From: Bacteroidales bacterium
GTDB lineage: Bacteria > Bacteroidota > Bacteroidia > Bacteroidales > FEN-979
Direction: 5' to 3'
NCBI GenBank assembly: GCA_023229525.1
Contig: JALNZC010000030.1
Span: 1 to 48,523, forward strand
DNA: 48,523 bases
Below the pieces are notes generated by a model. That model saw only the letters and a program-made list of their open reading frames with translations. It was not told where the DNA came from and searched no databases. This document shows, piece by piece, positions 47,346 through 48,523 of the stretch (position 1 is its first letter; each line of letters starts with the position of its first letter). The translations under genes and the position numbers were made by a program.

Positions 47346-48523
47346 ATGAAAGCAATACTGATCAGCAATCCTTCTAAAATCCTTAAGGGAAAACTGGTAT
47401 TGCCGGCGTCCAAAAGCATCAGTAACCGGTTGTTACTCATACGGGCACTGAGTGGTCATGATTTTACGTTACATAACCTTTCTGAAGCAGATGATACACG
47501 ACTATTATTACGGTTGCTTGAGGATATCAATTCCGCCAAGGGATCATCACGGGTATTGGAAATGGATACCAATAATGCCGGAACAGTGATGCGATTCCTG
47601 ACCGCGTATCTTTCAACACATCCCGGAAAATGGATGCTCACCGGTTCCGAGCGCATGAAACAACGTCCTATCGCTGTGCTTGCCGAAGCCCTGAAAAGCC
47701 TTGGTGCGTCTATTGATTACCTGGCAAAAATCGGATATCCCCCTATTCTCATCAAAGGAACACTGGTCACCGGAAAAGAAGTAACCATTGACGCTGGGAT
47801 AAGCAGCCAATACAGTACAGCCTTGCTTCTTATTGCTCCCTATTTGCCTCATGGACTGTTACTTCATCATAAAGGGCTTATCGTATCGACCCCGTATATC
47901 CGGATGACGACACGCCTGATGCAATATTATGGGGCACGGCTGAAGTCTGGAAAAACGCGCATCAATATCCAGCCAGGCGTTTATAAATCACGGGATTTTA
48001 ATGTTGAGACAGACTGGTCGGCAGCAGCTTTCTGGTATGAAGCGGCAGTATTTGCCGATGAGGTTGACCTCGAACTTACCGGATTATTTCCAAACAGCCT
48101 TCAAGGAGATTCTATTCTGCCGTCAATTTATCAGAATTTTGGAATCCGTACCGAATTCAATGAAAGCGGCATACGTCTTACACGTGTTCGTAAAAAAGTC
48201 GATGGTTTTTATTTTGATTTTACTGATTATCCTGATATTGCCCCATCCGTTATTACAACATGCGCCGCATTGGGTATCCGAAGCCGGTTTGAAGGACTCA
48301 GAAGCCTGCGAATTAAGGAATCCGACAGGTTGAACGCCTTGAAAAATGAGCTTGAAAAGCTGGGCGCGAACATCATGGTTTCCGGTCCGACAGATGTGAT
48401 GCCAAGCCTCGAATTCAAGTCTTTCAAACCCCTTTTATCACCCGATCAGACATTTGAAACCTATGGTGATCATCGCATGGCCATGAGTTTTGCCCCAATA
48501 GCATTGAAATCAAGTAATGTCAG
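47346..48523 (+). CDS. aroA: 3-Phosphoshikimate 1-carboxyvinyltransferase (end cut by window edge)
   Basis: The frame from ATG 47346 stays open to the last base of the window, giving 392 residues; AroA is usually about 410-430, so only the end is missing. It has the N-terminal LPASKSISNR (normally LPGSKS; Ala replaces Gly), the NAGTVMRF loop (normally NAGTAMRP), and RIKESDRL and YGDHRMAM towards the end. It is the enzyme that glyphosate inhibits, making EPSP in the shikimate pathway. The Phe in place of Pro in the NAGT loop is common in this group. The preceding gene is aroB. Confidence 0.93.
   Translation, partial: MKAILISNPSKILKGKLVLPASKSISNRLLLIRALSGHDFTLHNLSEADDTRLLLRLLEDINSAKGSSRVLEMDTNNAGTVMRFLTAYLSTHPGKWMLTGSERMKQRPIAVLAEALKSLGASIDYLAKIGYPPILIKGTLVTGKEVTIDAGISSQYSTALLLIAPYLPHGLLLHHKGLIVSTPYIRMTTRLMQYYGARLKSGKTRINIQPGVYKSRDFNVETDWSAAAFWYEAAVFADEVDLELTGLFPNSLQGDSILPSIYQNFGIRTEFNESGIRLTRVRKKVDGFYFDFTDYPDIAPSVITTCAALGIRSRFEGLRSLRIKESDRLNALKNELEKLGANIMVSGPTDVMPSLEFKSFKPLLSPDQTFETYGDHRMAMSFAPIALKSSNV

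Noticed and set aside
1..48523. tRNA, rRNA, insertion sequences, integrases, prophage genes
   Set aside because: I read all intergenic spaces and found no cloverleaf-like sequence, no transposase and no phage gene.

Overview
The window comes from a Bacteroidota chromosome, most likely an anaerobic Bacteroidales-like lineage. The evidence is the fused LpxC-FabZ protein, a PorX-type response regulator with a PglZ domain (type IX secretion), an S46 dipeptidyl-peptidase, several promoter-like TAnnTTTG boxes, and oxygen-sensitive enzymes (a glycyl-radical decarboxylase and a four-subunit 2-oxoacid:ferredoxin oxidoreductase). I see no tRNA, rRNA, CRISPR array, prophage or insertion sequence. The assignment rests on gene content, not on a database search.

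Layout. 1-5.3 kb: a LolA-like envelope protein cut by the left edge, a PQQ-propeller lipoprotein-like protein, the S46 peptidase, a 50-residue YqaE/Pmp3 membrane peptide that is easy to miss, and a peroxiredoxin. 5.4-9.0 kb: a large AsmA-like protein facing a DUF2400/TIGR02757 protein. 9.1-17.9 kb, all on the minus strand: a complete 4-hydroxyphenylacetate decarboxylase set (hpdB, hpdC, hpdA), a PLP aminotransferase, and the korD-korA-korB-korC ferredoxin oxidoreductase genes. Together these could take tyrosine through 4-hydroxyphenylpyruvate and 4-hydroxyphenylacetate to p-cresol. 18.0-22.4 kb: YqgE, then a MurL-like epimerase overlapping MurD, then a LysM glucosaminidase. 22.4-29.6 kb, minus strand: a large unknown membrane-anchored protein, rnhB, a DUF6427-like membrane protein, purD and a glycosyltransferase. 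29.8-34.9 kb: a surface-polysaccharide operon (flippase, two Wzz-like proteins, O-antigen ligase/polymerase). 34.9-42.8 kb: the lipid A block (HD protein, lpxD, lpxC/fabZ, lpxA, an ABC ATPase, efp, a second lpxD), apparently interrupted by an FkbM methyltransferase. 42.9-48.5 kb: porX, tsaE, ald, aroB and the start of aroA.

The most unusual structure is not a protein. The spaces between genes carry many short tandem arrays with a period of exactly 7 or 8 bases. Nine of them start within about 25 bases after a stop codon, or overlap it, and all nine are cytosine-poor when read in the direction of the gene that has just ended. In one case (behind purD) the sense strand has no cytosine for 214 bases. 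Between the convergent genes fkbM and the ABC ATPase there are two arrays back to back, one behind each gene, each in the expected polarity. Two other arrays (4.77 kb and 14.8 kb) break the rule and sit upstream of start codons. The 14.8 kb one is a 36-base tandem repeat inside the hpd cluster. The heptamer arrays share one word family, ATCCWGY, across about 33 kb.

Functional calls come from reading the translated sequence and recalling families. Promoters are proposed only from matches to the Bacteroidota -33 TTTG / -7 TAnnTTTG pattern.
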